This document shows, one piece after another, positions 1-6,923 of a stretch of DNA of 17,947 nucleotides. The notes under the pieces were generated by a model. It had not been told where the DNA came from. It did not search any database and worked only from the letters and a program-made list of their open reading frames with translations. The first letter of the stretch is position 1; each line of letters starts with the position of its first letter. The DNA lies in contig JAWOEL010000058.1 of assembly GCA_046482735.1 (NCBI GenBank), positions 1-17,947 on the forward strand, in the 5' to 3' direction. Made by a program: the position numbers and the translations under genes. The stretch is from JAQICB01 sp046482735 (GTDB taxonomy: Bacteria > Bacteroidota > Bacteroidia > Bacteroidales > UBA1715).

Positions 1-3000
1 CTTTGGAACCCGATAAAACTGATGGCGTAGTATATATTGATGAATATGTACACTATTTAACAGAAGTGTTAGGCGAAGTCGGAGAAGGTGGAATAGATGG
101 TTTTGGGATTGATAATGAACCCGCATTGTGGCGTTCTACACACCCGCGTATTCGTCCTGATAGGCTAACAATAGATGAATTGTTTGGAAAAACTATAGAG
201 GTAGCATCTATTGTAAAAGAACATTCACCACAGTCTGAAGTATATGGCCCTATGTTTTATGGCTGGTGGGATGCTCAGGATTTTGAAAATATTCCTGATT
301 GGAGTTCTTATAAATTTGGGATTGGGTATGATTGGTTTGTTGATTTTTATCTTGATTCTTTGGCTGGTGTTGAGCAACAAACAGGGCAGCGATTGTTAGA
401 TGTGCTTGCGGTACATTGGTATCCGGAGGCAAAAGGTGTTAGTACTCAAAAGAGAATTGTTAATATTGATGGTTCTGTAACAGATGACGAGCTTATAGCA
501 GATGACATGGTAGAGGCTCGTTTGCAGGCTCCTCGTTCTTTGTGGGATCCTACATATGATGAGAATGGTTCTATTTCGGGGAAAATTCAATATATTAATC
601 GTTTAAAAAATTCTATAGAAACATATTACCCCGGTACAAAATTAGCATTTACAGAATTTAAATATGGTGCAGAAGATCATTTTTCCGGAGGGTTAGCATT
701 GGCAGATGTGCTTGGTGTTTTTGGTCGAGAAGGTGTGTATCTGGCTACCAAATGGGATCCCATGAAGTCTTATGCCAGAAATGCGTATCAACTTTATTTA
801 GATTATGATGGTAATGGTAGTTCCTTTGGTTCAACTTCTGTACGAGCAGAAGTTACAGATAATGAAGTCTTTTCTACTGTTGCGTCTGTTGATGACAATG
901 GTGTTTTGCGTATAGTTGCTATTAATAAGACAGATGCCGATAAATCAACTGAATTTTCCCTTGCAGGTGGATATTATTCTCATGCTTCTGTATACGGATT
1001 TGGACAAAATAATGCTACTATAACAGAATTTACTGAGGTTGATACTATAGATGGTGCGTCTTTTACGTATGCTGTACCTGCCTATACTGCTGTGCTTTTT
1101 GAAGTACAACCACTTCAACAAACATTACTGGAAAGTGCTGTGGTGCTCGATGCGGATCCATCAAAGATTGTTGCTACGTTTGATTCAGATGTGTCTGTTT
1201 CAGATGTATCTGCTGCTATTTCTGAATCGCATGTCGTAATTGGAGAAGATACGGTTGTCGTTACTAATATTGAAGAAGGAAGTAGTACTCGTGAGCTGCA
1301 ATTTGTATTGCAAAATCCGGTGCAAGCTCTGGATACTTGTATTACGTTATCCTATGCCGGGAATCATATAACGGGACTATATTCAAAACCGGTACATAAT
1401 ATTGATAATGCTGTCGTGAAAAATCAATTATCTGCTTCGCCGTTGGTAGTATTACATGCAAAAACGAATCAGTATGGAACCGCAGTGCATGTGGAGTTTT
1501 CTAAAAAAATAGATGCTGAGGCTCTTGGTGATAATTCTCTTTCTGTTCGTGCAAATGAATCATTATGTACGATAGATTCGCTGGTTTTTAATTCTGAGAA
1601 TCCTTTTTCATTAGTCGCCTACGTAAGTCCTCGATTGGTGATGTATGATTCTATTTATGTTGAAAGTTCTGTTAATCCTATTAGAGCACTTGATGGTTCT
1701 CAAACAGGATCTTTTTCTGCAAAAGTAGTTAATAATGCTCCAAGAAATTCACCGGAGATAGATTCGATAGTTGTTGCTGATAATTATTCTATGGAGGTTC
1801 ATTTTTCAAAATTAATTGAATCAATAAATTTTCTTGAAGCGGGAATTAATATATATAATAATGCGGGTGATACTATTGAAATTGAAGAGTATAATTTTTA
1901 TAATAATATTCTCTATTTACACTTAAAAGAGCCAGTTTTGCCCGATAGTGACTATTATTTATCTTATACATCACAGCGTATTAAATCTGTATATGGTGGG
2001 TATTTAGAAAAAATTTATGATATGCTGATTGATAATAATTTATCACCATTACCCTCAATAGTTGAAATTCCTAATCGTGTAGAAGCAGAAAATTATTCTT
2101 ACCATAGAAGTAATAGTCAAATAGAAGACAATTCAGATGATGATGGTGGTGGGGAGCATATCGGCTTTATTTCGTCGGATAATATTTTTGGGTATCATAT
2201 ACGGGTGCCCGAAGCGGGTGAATATACACTTTCGTTTCGCCATGCTTCTGTATCTGCCACGGCAGATGTGCTTATTCGTGTGCACGATGATACTCTGGGA
2301 ACTATGTATATACCGTATACCGGTTCATGGGAAAAGTGGGCTAATTCAGCCAAAACCATTTATTTAAATAAAGGGGACTTTTTTATAGAATTTGTTTTTC
2401 TTACGGGGGGAGTTAATTTTAACTGGTTTTCTTTAGAAAAAGGTAGTAATCCAAGTTCTGCGGAAATATTACATGGTCAAACTAATTTTTCGGGTGAACT
2501 TATTTATGTAGAATATACGAGAAAAATTGAAATATTACCTACGATAGATGAATTGTCTCTCCTCTACGATGATGGAACTGATGTGCCACTTGCGGATGTC
2601 GATTTTTTAAATGACAACAACACTACTATGAAACTTGTGTTGGATACCATGATTTATAAAAATCAAGCTATATTTTTATCGTATAATGATATACAGGCAA
2701 TAACTGTTGACGGAGCACCTTTTGAACCGGTAAGTTCATATGCTATTCAAAATAAATCTTCGCAGGTTAATAGTGCAATTAGTACTGTTTACCATGATTT
2801 TAAAGTATATCCGATACAGGCTACATCCGGCGAAAATATATATATTACCTTAGATGCACCTCACCGTAAGATGCTTAAGGTAACCGATATGGCTGGTGCT
2901 ATTGTTATACAAAAAGATTTTTCGGAGAATATGTATACTGTGCAATTATCTGAGCCGGGAATGTATGTTGTTCAGCTAATGTGTGATGGCTACGTCTTGG

Positions 3001-3023
3001 AGAAAAAAATAGTAATTTATTAA
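1..3023 (+). CDS. Glycoside hydrolase family 44 endoglucanase/xyloglucanase, multidomain, T9SS-secreted (5' partial)
   Basis: The gene is open at the left edge; the first full codon is at base 3, and residues are numbered from it. GH44 enzymes hydrolyse beta-1,4-glucans or xyloglucan with retention. The catalytic domain remains to about residue 370: the DNEPALW motif carries the presumed acid/base Glu39, LAVHWYPEA is at 135-143, and the TEFKYG motif carries the presumed nucleophile Glu218. The signal peptide and roughly 150 N-terminal catalytic residues lie outside. Then come about three divergent ~100-residue Ig-like/SwmB-like repeats (about 375-470, 478-580, 582-680), a CBM6-like module (about 688-812, starting VEAENYS and ending in GGVNFNWFSLEKG), another Ig-like repeat (about 818-918) and a T9SS type A sorting domain (about 930-1006, ending KKIVIY). 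The product should be exported across the outer membrane and act outside the cell. Family assignment is confident; substrate is not. Confidence 0.88.
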   Translation, partial: LEPDKTDGVVYIDEYVHYLTEVLGEVGEGGIDGFGIDNEPALWRSTHPRIRPDRLTIDELFGKTIEVASIVKEHSPQSEVYGPMFYGWWDAQDFENIPDWSSYKFGIGYDWFVDFYLDSLAGVEQQTGQRLLDVLAVHWYPEAKGVSTQKRIVNIDGSVTDDELIADDMVEARLQAPRSLWDPTYDENGSISGKIQYINRLKNSIETYYPGTKLAFTEFKYGAEDHFSGGLALADVLGVFGREGVYLATKWDPMKSYARNAYQLYLDYDGNGSSFGSTSVRAEVTDNEVFSTVASVDDNGVLRIVAINKTDADKSTEFSLAGGYYSHASVYGFGQNNATITEFTEVDTIDGASFTYAVPAYTAVLFEVQPLQQTLLESAVVLDADPSKIVATFDSDVSVSDVSAAISESHVVIGEDTVVVTNIEEGSSTRELQFVLQNPVQALDTCITLSYAGNHITGLYSKPVHNIDNAVVKNQLSASPLVVLHAKTNQYGTAVHVEFSKKIDAEALGDNSLSVRANESLCTIDSLVFNSENPFSLVAYVSPRLVMYDSIYVESSVNPIRALDGSQTGSFSAKVVNNAPRNSPEIDSIVVADNYSMEVHFSKLIESINFLEAGINIYNNAGDTIEIEEYNFYNNILYLHLKEPVLPDSDYYLSYTSQRIKSVYGGYLEKIYDMLIDNNLSPLPSIVEIPNRVEAENYSYHRSNSQIEDNSDDDGGGEHIGFISSDNIFGYHIRVPEAGEYTLSFRHASVSATADVLIRVHDDTLGTMYIPYTGSWEKWANSAKTIYLNKGDFFIEFVFLTGGVNFNWFSLEKGSNPSSAEILHGQTNFSGELIYVEYTRKIEILPTIDELSLLYDDGTDVPLADVDFLNDNNTTMKLVLDTMIYKNQAIFLSYNDIQAITVDGAPFEPVSSYAIQNKSSQVNSAISTVYHDFKVYPIQATSGENIYITLDAPHRKMLKVTDMAGAIVIQKDFSENMYTVQLSEPGMYVVQLMCDGYVLEKKIVIY

Positions 3024-3039
3024 AAATAATATGAATATA

Positions 3040-3073
3040 TTTGGTTTATCGTAATTATTTTTTTTTATATTTG
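3040..3073 (+). promoter_or_regulatory. Bacteroidota-type promoter for the acidic T9SS protein gene
   Basis: A TATATTTG box at 3066-3073 matches the Bacteroidota -7 consensus TAnnTTTG exactly. A TTTG at 3040-3043 lies 22 nt upstream, close to the usual 19-21 nt spacing of the -33 element. Transcription would begin near 3080, leaving a ~40-nt AT-rich leader. It suggests this gene can be transcribed independently of the GH44 gene. Confidence 0.55.
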
Positions 3074-3122
3074 TGTAAATAAATTTTGAAATAATAATTT
3101 TTTAACTTTAAAAATGTATACT

Positions 3123-4124
3123 ATGAGAAAAGGTTTACTATCAATTGCAGCTGGTTTAGTAATCAGTGCAGGAGCAAGTGCTCAATACAATCCGGATTTA
3201 TGGGTTGTAACAGACGAAACACAAAATGTTCAATCGTTAACAGGTTTTACACCGGATAATGGTTATTCTTTAGATCGTATTGGTGGAGATGAAGCCACCT
3301 ACACAACTTCTTTTGATGATGAAGGAAATTTGCAAGTAGAATTCACAAATGTTGCCAAAAAGGGTGCTCAGTATAGTGATTTTCGTATGGGTTGGTATCA
3401 ATGGGAGTTGGATATTGAACAAAAGTTTGAAACTGATACTGCAGGAGATCCTATAGATAGTGATATAATGCGAGGATTTACAGTGGATTTTAAAGATGAT
3501 GCAAATCGTGAAATTGAATTGGAAGTTAAAGCAGATAATGATTTAACATTACGTGCTGATTTGATTGACATTGCCGGGAAAACAAGTAATCAAGCTTCAC
3601 CAAAAGCAAATGTTGTAGGTGATGGTGAATGGCAATGGGTTGCTTATTCTTGGGGTGGAAGTCCTGAAATTTCTGCAAGTGTTGAGGTAATTGAAGATAC
3701 CTATACAGGAGACTGGTGGAATGTTAAAAAAATTGGTGAAGAAGGAGAAGATAATTATTTGCGTGGAGGTTCTAACAACACAGTACCAATGGATACCAGT
3801 CATATTATTGGTGTTGCTTTTGTAGTTGATGATGCAGGTGATGGAGAACCAGATGATGAAAAAACTTTATGGATTAGAAATATGAAAGTAGGAGCAGCTG
3901 ATAATCCGACAACTTACGAAATGTGGGTAGATGTACCAACTGTTGACGGTGATGAACTTGAAGTGAAAGACGGAATTGTATATTCTGCTGGAACTATTTC
4001 AGTTATGAATGTAACTGGTCAAGAAGTTGCATCTGCAGAAGGTGAGTTAGATATTTCTACTATACCGGCTGGTGTATATATAATCGTTACACCGGAAGGA
4101 ACTGCTAAAGTTGTATTGAAATAA
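3123..4124 (+). CDS. Secreted acidic protein with T9SS C-terminal sorting domain, function unknown
   Basis: The protein has 333 residues if started at the ATG at 3123. An in-frame ATG at 3114 would add only MYT before the signal peptide, so the later start is preferred. The N-terminus MRKGLLSIAAGLVISAGASA is a clear signal peptide, with cleavage expected after ASA or ASAQ. The body is strikingly acidic and rich in Asp, Glu, Trp and Gly, with beta-strand-like segments. It resembles no enzyme family I can name and shows no catalytic motif. The last ~75 residues (SVMNVTGQEVAS, then STIPAGVYIIV, ending AKVVLK) match a type IX secretion sorting domain, so it should reach the surface or medium. It follows the GH44 gene by 99 nt and is closed by a strong terminator. 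A carbohydrate-binding or structural partner of the hydrolase is a guess from context. Confidence 0.85.
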   Translation: MRKGLLSIAAGLVISAGASAQYNPDLWVVTDETQNVQSLTGFTPDNGYSLDRIGGDEATYTTSFDDEGNLQVEFTNVAKKGAQYSDFRMGWYQWELDIEQKFETDTAGDPIDSDIMRGFTVDFKDDANREIELEVKADNDLTLRADLIDIAGKTSNQASPKANVVGDGEWQWVAYSWGGSPEISASVEVIEDTYTGDWWNVKKIGEEGEDNYLRGGSNNTVPMDTSHIIGVAFVVDDAGDGEPDDEKTLWIRNMKVGAADNPTTYEMWVDVPTVDGDELEVKDGIVYSAGTISVMNVTGQEVASAEGELDISTIPAGVYIIVTPEGTAKVVLK

Positions 4125-4152
4125 GACACAGTACGTTCTTTATTATAATATT

Positions 4153-4189
4153 AAAAAAAACCTCGTATTTTGTTATACGAGGTTTTTTT
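4153..4189 (+). terminator. Strong intrinsic terminator after the T9SS protein gene
   Basis: An 8-bp perfect stem, CCTCGTAT (4161-4168) with ATACGAGG (4175-4182), has a 6-nt loop. It is preceded by eight A and followed by seven T, starting 28 nt after the stop codon. The A and T tracts make it potentially bidirectional and can extend the stem. Confidence 0.93.
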
Positions 4190-4404
4190 ATGTTTGTTCT
4201 GTACGTACAGATGCACGCTTTTTTATGTGCCTCGTGTTAATTTTCTGTGTTTTATGAATTTTTTTGTGTAAACCTTCGGTGCTCTTTTTTATGTTTTTTT
4301 TGTGTGCCTGCGTATGGAAATGTCTTTCTAAACTAAAAAAGCGGAAAAAATTACCGTGTTTATACATGCCCGTACTGTTGATATATTGAAACTGCTCTAT
4401 GGAG

Positions 4405-4566
4405 AAGGTGCGGGTACATATTTGAACCCAAGGTGTAGTTGTTTTGGTGCATTATAATGTGTTTGTGTTAGAGCAATAATTTACCTATGGTAAAACCCGG
4501 CTACACCAAAACTATACTATATAGTGTCTGAGCGAAAACCTTAAACACATCTCCGTGGTGTTTTCG
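4405..4566. other. Palindrome-rich noncoding segment
   Basis: No convincing ORF is present. Several short perfect inverted repeats cluster here. GTTTTGGTG (4441-4449) pairs with CACCAAAAC (4504-4512), enclosing the hairpin TTTACC-TAT-GGTAAA (4480-4494). GGTGTAG (4432-4438) can pair with CTACACC (4501-4507), which overlaps the first pairing and so competes with it. CGGGT (4411-4415) can pair with ACCCG (4495-4499), and CGAAAAC (4533-4539) with GTTTTCG (4560-4566). It could be a structured RNA, a decayed repeat or chance in AT-rich DNA. The rest of 4190-4578 shows only T-rich sequence. Confidence 0.35.
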
Positions 4567-4578
4567 AAGTAGTCTATT

Positions 4579-4837
4579 AATGTGAGTTCGACGTAATTTT
4601 TCAAGTTCAGGTTGTGATGTAAAATGTTTAAGGCAAATCGATGAATCTTATCGGGATAAGATGAAGAGATGTAACGCACATATTCACTATTTTACACAAA
4701 GCAATCAATGAATCGCTTATAAACAGCAATCTTCTTCGTAAAAATAATTCGATTTATCCCGATAATACTCATTATTTTTAATCGAATCTTACTATTTCTA
4801 AGCGTTCTGAACTCAAAAATTATATCGAACTCACGTT
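4579..4837 (-). mobile_element. MITE-like element, copy A (259 bp, with inverted core)
   Basis: Terminal inverted repeats of about 31 bp bound it: AATGTGAGTTCGACGTAATT on the left (4579-4610) and, read from the right end inward, AACGTGAGTTCGATATAATT (4807-4837). ATT flanks both ends (4576-4578 and 4838-4840), and a TA dinucleotide also abuts both sides. There is no internal ORF. It matches the reverse complement of copy B at 9971-10128, hence the strand given. Inside, 12-bp perfect inverted repeats TTATCGGGATAA (4648-4659) and TTATCCCGATAA (4754-4765) bound a 94-bp core that lies in the opposite orientation to copy B. The element sits between convergent genes. A non-autonomous element mobilised by a transposase encoded elsewhere is the best reading; an intergenic palindromic repeat of other origin is possible. 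Confidence 0.82.
4648..4765. repeat. 12-bp inverted repeats bounding an inverted core inside copy A
   Basis: TTATCGGGATAA (4648-4659) and its exact reverse complement (4754-4765) enclose 94 bp. The 37 nt at 4660-4696 match copy B 10055-10091 with three mismatches in plus-strand orientation, although everything outside the 12-bp repeats matches copy B in minus-strand orientation. The core has therefore flipped in one copy. Confidence 0.8.
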
Positions 4838-5037
4838 ATTATTTCCATCTTGCACATAATCATCCCGAAAATCAGGACTAATTGATTTTTCAGTATTTTG
4901 CAAGCTTTTTCTTTGAGGTTTTTATATCAGAAATACAGAAAAATGCAGGTTTTGTGCAAGGGACTTTGTTTTTTGCAATTTTACAAAAATGAATACCAGT
5001 TTAGATTCACGTATGTAATCCACTATATATATGTGTG
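4838..5037. other. Noncoding stretch between copy A and the end of sulP
   Basis: No gene is seen. A weak all-purpose hairpin AAAATCA (4868-4874) with TGATTTT (4883-4889) has T and A runs nearby. It could act as a poor terminator for the minus-strand transporter gene, though it lies about 150 nt past its stop codon. CTTGCACA (4849-4856) and TGTGCAAG (4953-4960) form a distant 8-bp inverted repeat of doubtful meaning. Confidence 0.3.
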
Positions 5038-6570
5038 TTATTTTATCTTGTCTACCACTACTTTATAATGAGGATCTTCCCACACATTTACCTCAATTAT
5101 TTTATCCGCATTTTTGAGTAATTGCCTGCAATCCTTGCTCAGGTGTCGTAAGTGAATTTTTTTTCCGACTTTTAAGTATCGTTCGGTTATTTTATTGAGA
5201 GCTTCAATTGCAGACATGTCAATTATTCTGCTTTCTTTAAAGTCTATTATAACTTCATCCGGATCATGTGCAATATCAAATTTTTCGTTAAAAGCCGTAA
5301 CTGATCCAAAAAATAATGGTCCGTATATTTCGTAATGCTTAGCTCCGTTTTCATCATATCTTTTCCTTGCTCTAATGCGTTTCGCATTGTCCCAGGCAAA
5401 AACTAAAGCTGATATAATAACACCAATTAAAACTGCTAATGCTAAATTATGTAGTACTACAGTAACACCTGTTACAACAAGCATTACGAAAATATCTGAT
5501 TTCGGCATTTTGTTGAATGTGCGCAAACTTGCCCATTCAAATGTGCCCACAGCAACCATTATCATAAGGCCTGTTAATGCAGCCATTGGTAATTTTTCTA
5601 TTACCGGAGCACCAAACATCACAAAAGCCAATAAAGCTATTGCTGCAACAATTCCCGAAAGTCTGGCACGTGCACCATTCGATACGTTTATAAGGCTTTG
5701 TCCCAGCATAGCACAACCACCCATACCCGAAAATAAGCCCGAGAGTATGTTTGCAGATCCCTGTGCAATTGCTTCTTTGTTGCCTTTTCCTCTGGTTTCG
5801 GTTATTTCGTCAATTATGTTCAATGTCAACAAACTTTCAATGAGACCTACACCCGCCATAATTGCAGCATACGGAAATATAAGAATCAAGGTGTCTATTG
5901 TATATGGTACGGCGGGTATATTAAACGGCGGAAAACCACCTTGTATAGAGGCAATATCCCGAACTGTCTTGGTGTCGATATTGAATGCCGCAACAATGCC
6001 AAATACTGCTAAAATAGCTATTAATGATGCCGGTACAGCTTTGGTGATTTTTGGTAATCCCCAAATTATAAGCATAGTGAGTAACACTAATCCTATTACA
6101 ACATATAAAGATTCTCCGGTTAGCCAGTTGCCGCTTGCATCTTTAAATTGGTTTAACTGCGACATGAAAATAATAATTGCCAATCCGTTTACAAATCCAA
6201 ATATTACCGGATGCGGAACTAACCTCATTAATTTTCCTAATTTTAAAACACCGGCCAGTATTTGTAATATACCTGCTAAAATAACTGTCGCAAAAATATA
6301 TTCGGCACCGTGTGAGATTGCGAGAGCAACAATTATAACCGCAATGGCACCTGTTGCACCGGAAATCATACCGGGGCGCCCCCCAAAAATTGAAGTAACC
6401 AGTCCCATTACAAATGCTGCATATAAACCTGTTAATGGAGACAAGCCAGCTATAAGAGCAAATGCTACTGCTTCCGGAACAAGAGCCAATGCAACTGTAA
6501 GCCCCGATAAAATCTCAATTTTGTAATCAACTTTTTGTCTGAAATCGAATAAATTTAAATATTTTCTCAT
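5038..6570 (-). CDS. SulP family inorganic anion transporter with C-terminal STAS domain
   Basis: This is a 510-residue inner-membrane protein of the SLC26/SulP family, members of which move sulfate, bicarbonate or dicarboxylates. The N-terminal transport domain begins with the family hallmark LTVALALVPEAVAFA (24-38), followed by GLSPLTGLYAA (42-52) and GATGAIAVI (71-79). A SGMGGCAMLGQSLINVSNGA stretch (281-300) is typical of one bacterial SulP subgroup. About 10-12 hydrophobic spans run to residue ~395. A cytoplasmic STAS domain follows (about 410-505), with DMSAIEAL (451-458) at the usual DxS position. Length is normal for the family. The gene stands alone, convergent with the T9SS gene and divergent from the GH3 gene. 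Substrate cannot be assigned. Its ~140-nt leader carries a short ORF and a hairpin. Confidence 0.93.
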   Translation of the reverse strand: MRKYLNLFDFRQKVDYKIEILSGLTVALALVPEAVAFALIAGLSPLTGLYAAFVMGLVTSIFGGRPGMISGATGAIAVIIVALAISHGAEYIFATVILAGILQILAGVLKLGKLMRLVPHPVIFGFVNGLAIIIFMSQLNQFKDASGNWLTGESLYVVIGLVLLTMLIIWGLPKITKAVPASLIAILAVFGIVAAFNIDTKTVRDIASIQGGFPPFNIPAVPYTIDTLILIFPYAAIMAGVGLIESLLTLNIIDEITETRGKGNKEAIAQGSANILSGLFSGMGGCAMLGQSLINVSNGARARLSGIVAAIALLAFVMFGAPVIEKLPMAALTGLMIMVAVGTFEWASLRTFNKMPKSDIFVMLVVTGVTVVLHNLALAVLIGVIISALVFAWDNAKRIRARKRYDENGAKHYEIYGPLFFGSVTAFNEKFDIAHDPDEVIIDFKESRIIDMSAIEALNKITERYLKVGKKIHLRHLSKDCRQLLKNADKIIEVNVWEDPHYKVVVDKIK

Positions 6571-6586
6571 GTATAGATGTTTGGAT

Positions 6587-6605
6587 TCAAATGATTTACA
6601 TTTGA
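6587..6605 (-). promoter_or_regulatory. Hairpin just upstream of the sulP start codon
   Basis: TCAAATG (6587-6593) and CATTTGA (6599-6605) form a perfect 7-bp stem with a 5-nt loop, ending 16 nt before the sulP ATG on the minus strand. It lies between the candidate leader ORF and the transporter, where it could influence translation initiation. It lacks a T tract, so it is not an intrinsic terminator. Confidence 0.4.
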
Positions 6606-6646
6606 TTGATTGTTAAAAAAATAAGAGCATAGAAAAAATAGTTGTT

Positions 6647-6706
6647 TTACGGCGGATTTTCCGATGACGAAGATGATGTCTTATATGAATTATTTGTATG
6701 TCTCAT
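6647..6706 (-). CDS. Candidate 19-residue leader peptide upstream of sulP
   Basis: A short ORF reads MRHTNNSYKTSSSSSENPP and stop. Its ATG is only 11 nt past the predicted -7 box, so it would be the first codon pair on a nearly leaderless transcript. Residues 11-15 are five consecutive serines written with mixed codons (TCA, TCT, TCG, TCA, TCG), so the run is not a simple trinucleotide repeat. The stop codon is 76 nt before the sulP start, and a hairpin lies in that gap. Position and composition fit a leader peptide controlling the transporter, but I know no characterised homologue, and a 20-codon ORF could arise by chance. Confidence 0.4.
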   Translation of the reverse strand: MRHTNNSYKTSSSSSENPP

Positions 6707-6717
6707 TTTTGAAGCTG

Positions 6718-6747
6718 CGAAAGTACTGAAATAATTATTAATAACAA
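6718..6747 (-). promoter_or_regulatory. Promoter of the leader ORF/sulP transcript
   Basis: Read on the minus strand, TACTTTCG (6725-6718) fits the TAnnTTTG -7 box with one mismatch, and TTG (6747-6745) stands exactly 19 nt upstream as a -33 element. Transcription would begin near 6711, giving a ~140-nt leader before sulP. Confidence 0.55.
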
Positions 6748-6923
6748 TCAGATAACATACTTTTAGTCTAAAAAAGATGTTCTATATTGTATTATGAACT
6801 ATGATAATAATATGATTTAAACATACTATTTACTTCGTACACGCATAAAAGATTGTTTGATGCACATTAAGCTATGTTTTTTTACTCTTTTTTTGTAATA
6901 TTGCTGATATAAAATATACATAT
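6726..6923. other. Divergent intergenic region, GH3 side
   Basis: AT-rich DNA between the sulP promoter and the GH3 gene. T-rich candidates for a plus-strand -7 box exist (TATGTTTT at 6873-6880, TTTTTTTG at 6888-6895), but none has a well-spaced -33 element, so no GH3 promoter is called. No other gene is seen. Confidence 0.4.

Noticed and set aside
4405..4432. A tRNA-like T-loop (GGGTTCAAAT on the minus strand)
   Set aside because: The flanking bases do not form the 5-bp T stem, and no acceptor or anticodon arms can be drawn.
4849..4960. 8-bp inverted repeat CTTGCACA / TGTGCAAG flanking ~96 bp
   Set aside because: Short, widely spaced and with nothing between that suggests an element; likely chance.
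4191..5037. CRISPR array
   Set aside because: Repeats here are inverted, only two copies exist genome-window-wide, and there is no regular repeat-spacer pattern or cas gene.
5375..6526. A 383-codon open frame on the plus strand opposite the transporter gene
   Set aside because: It lies wholly antisense to sulP, its translation has no recognisable motif, and sulP has full family signatures and normal length.
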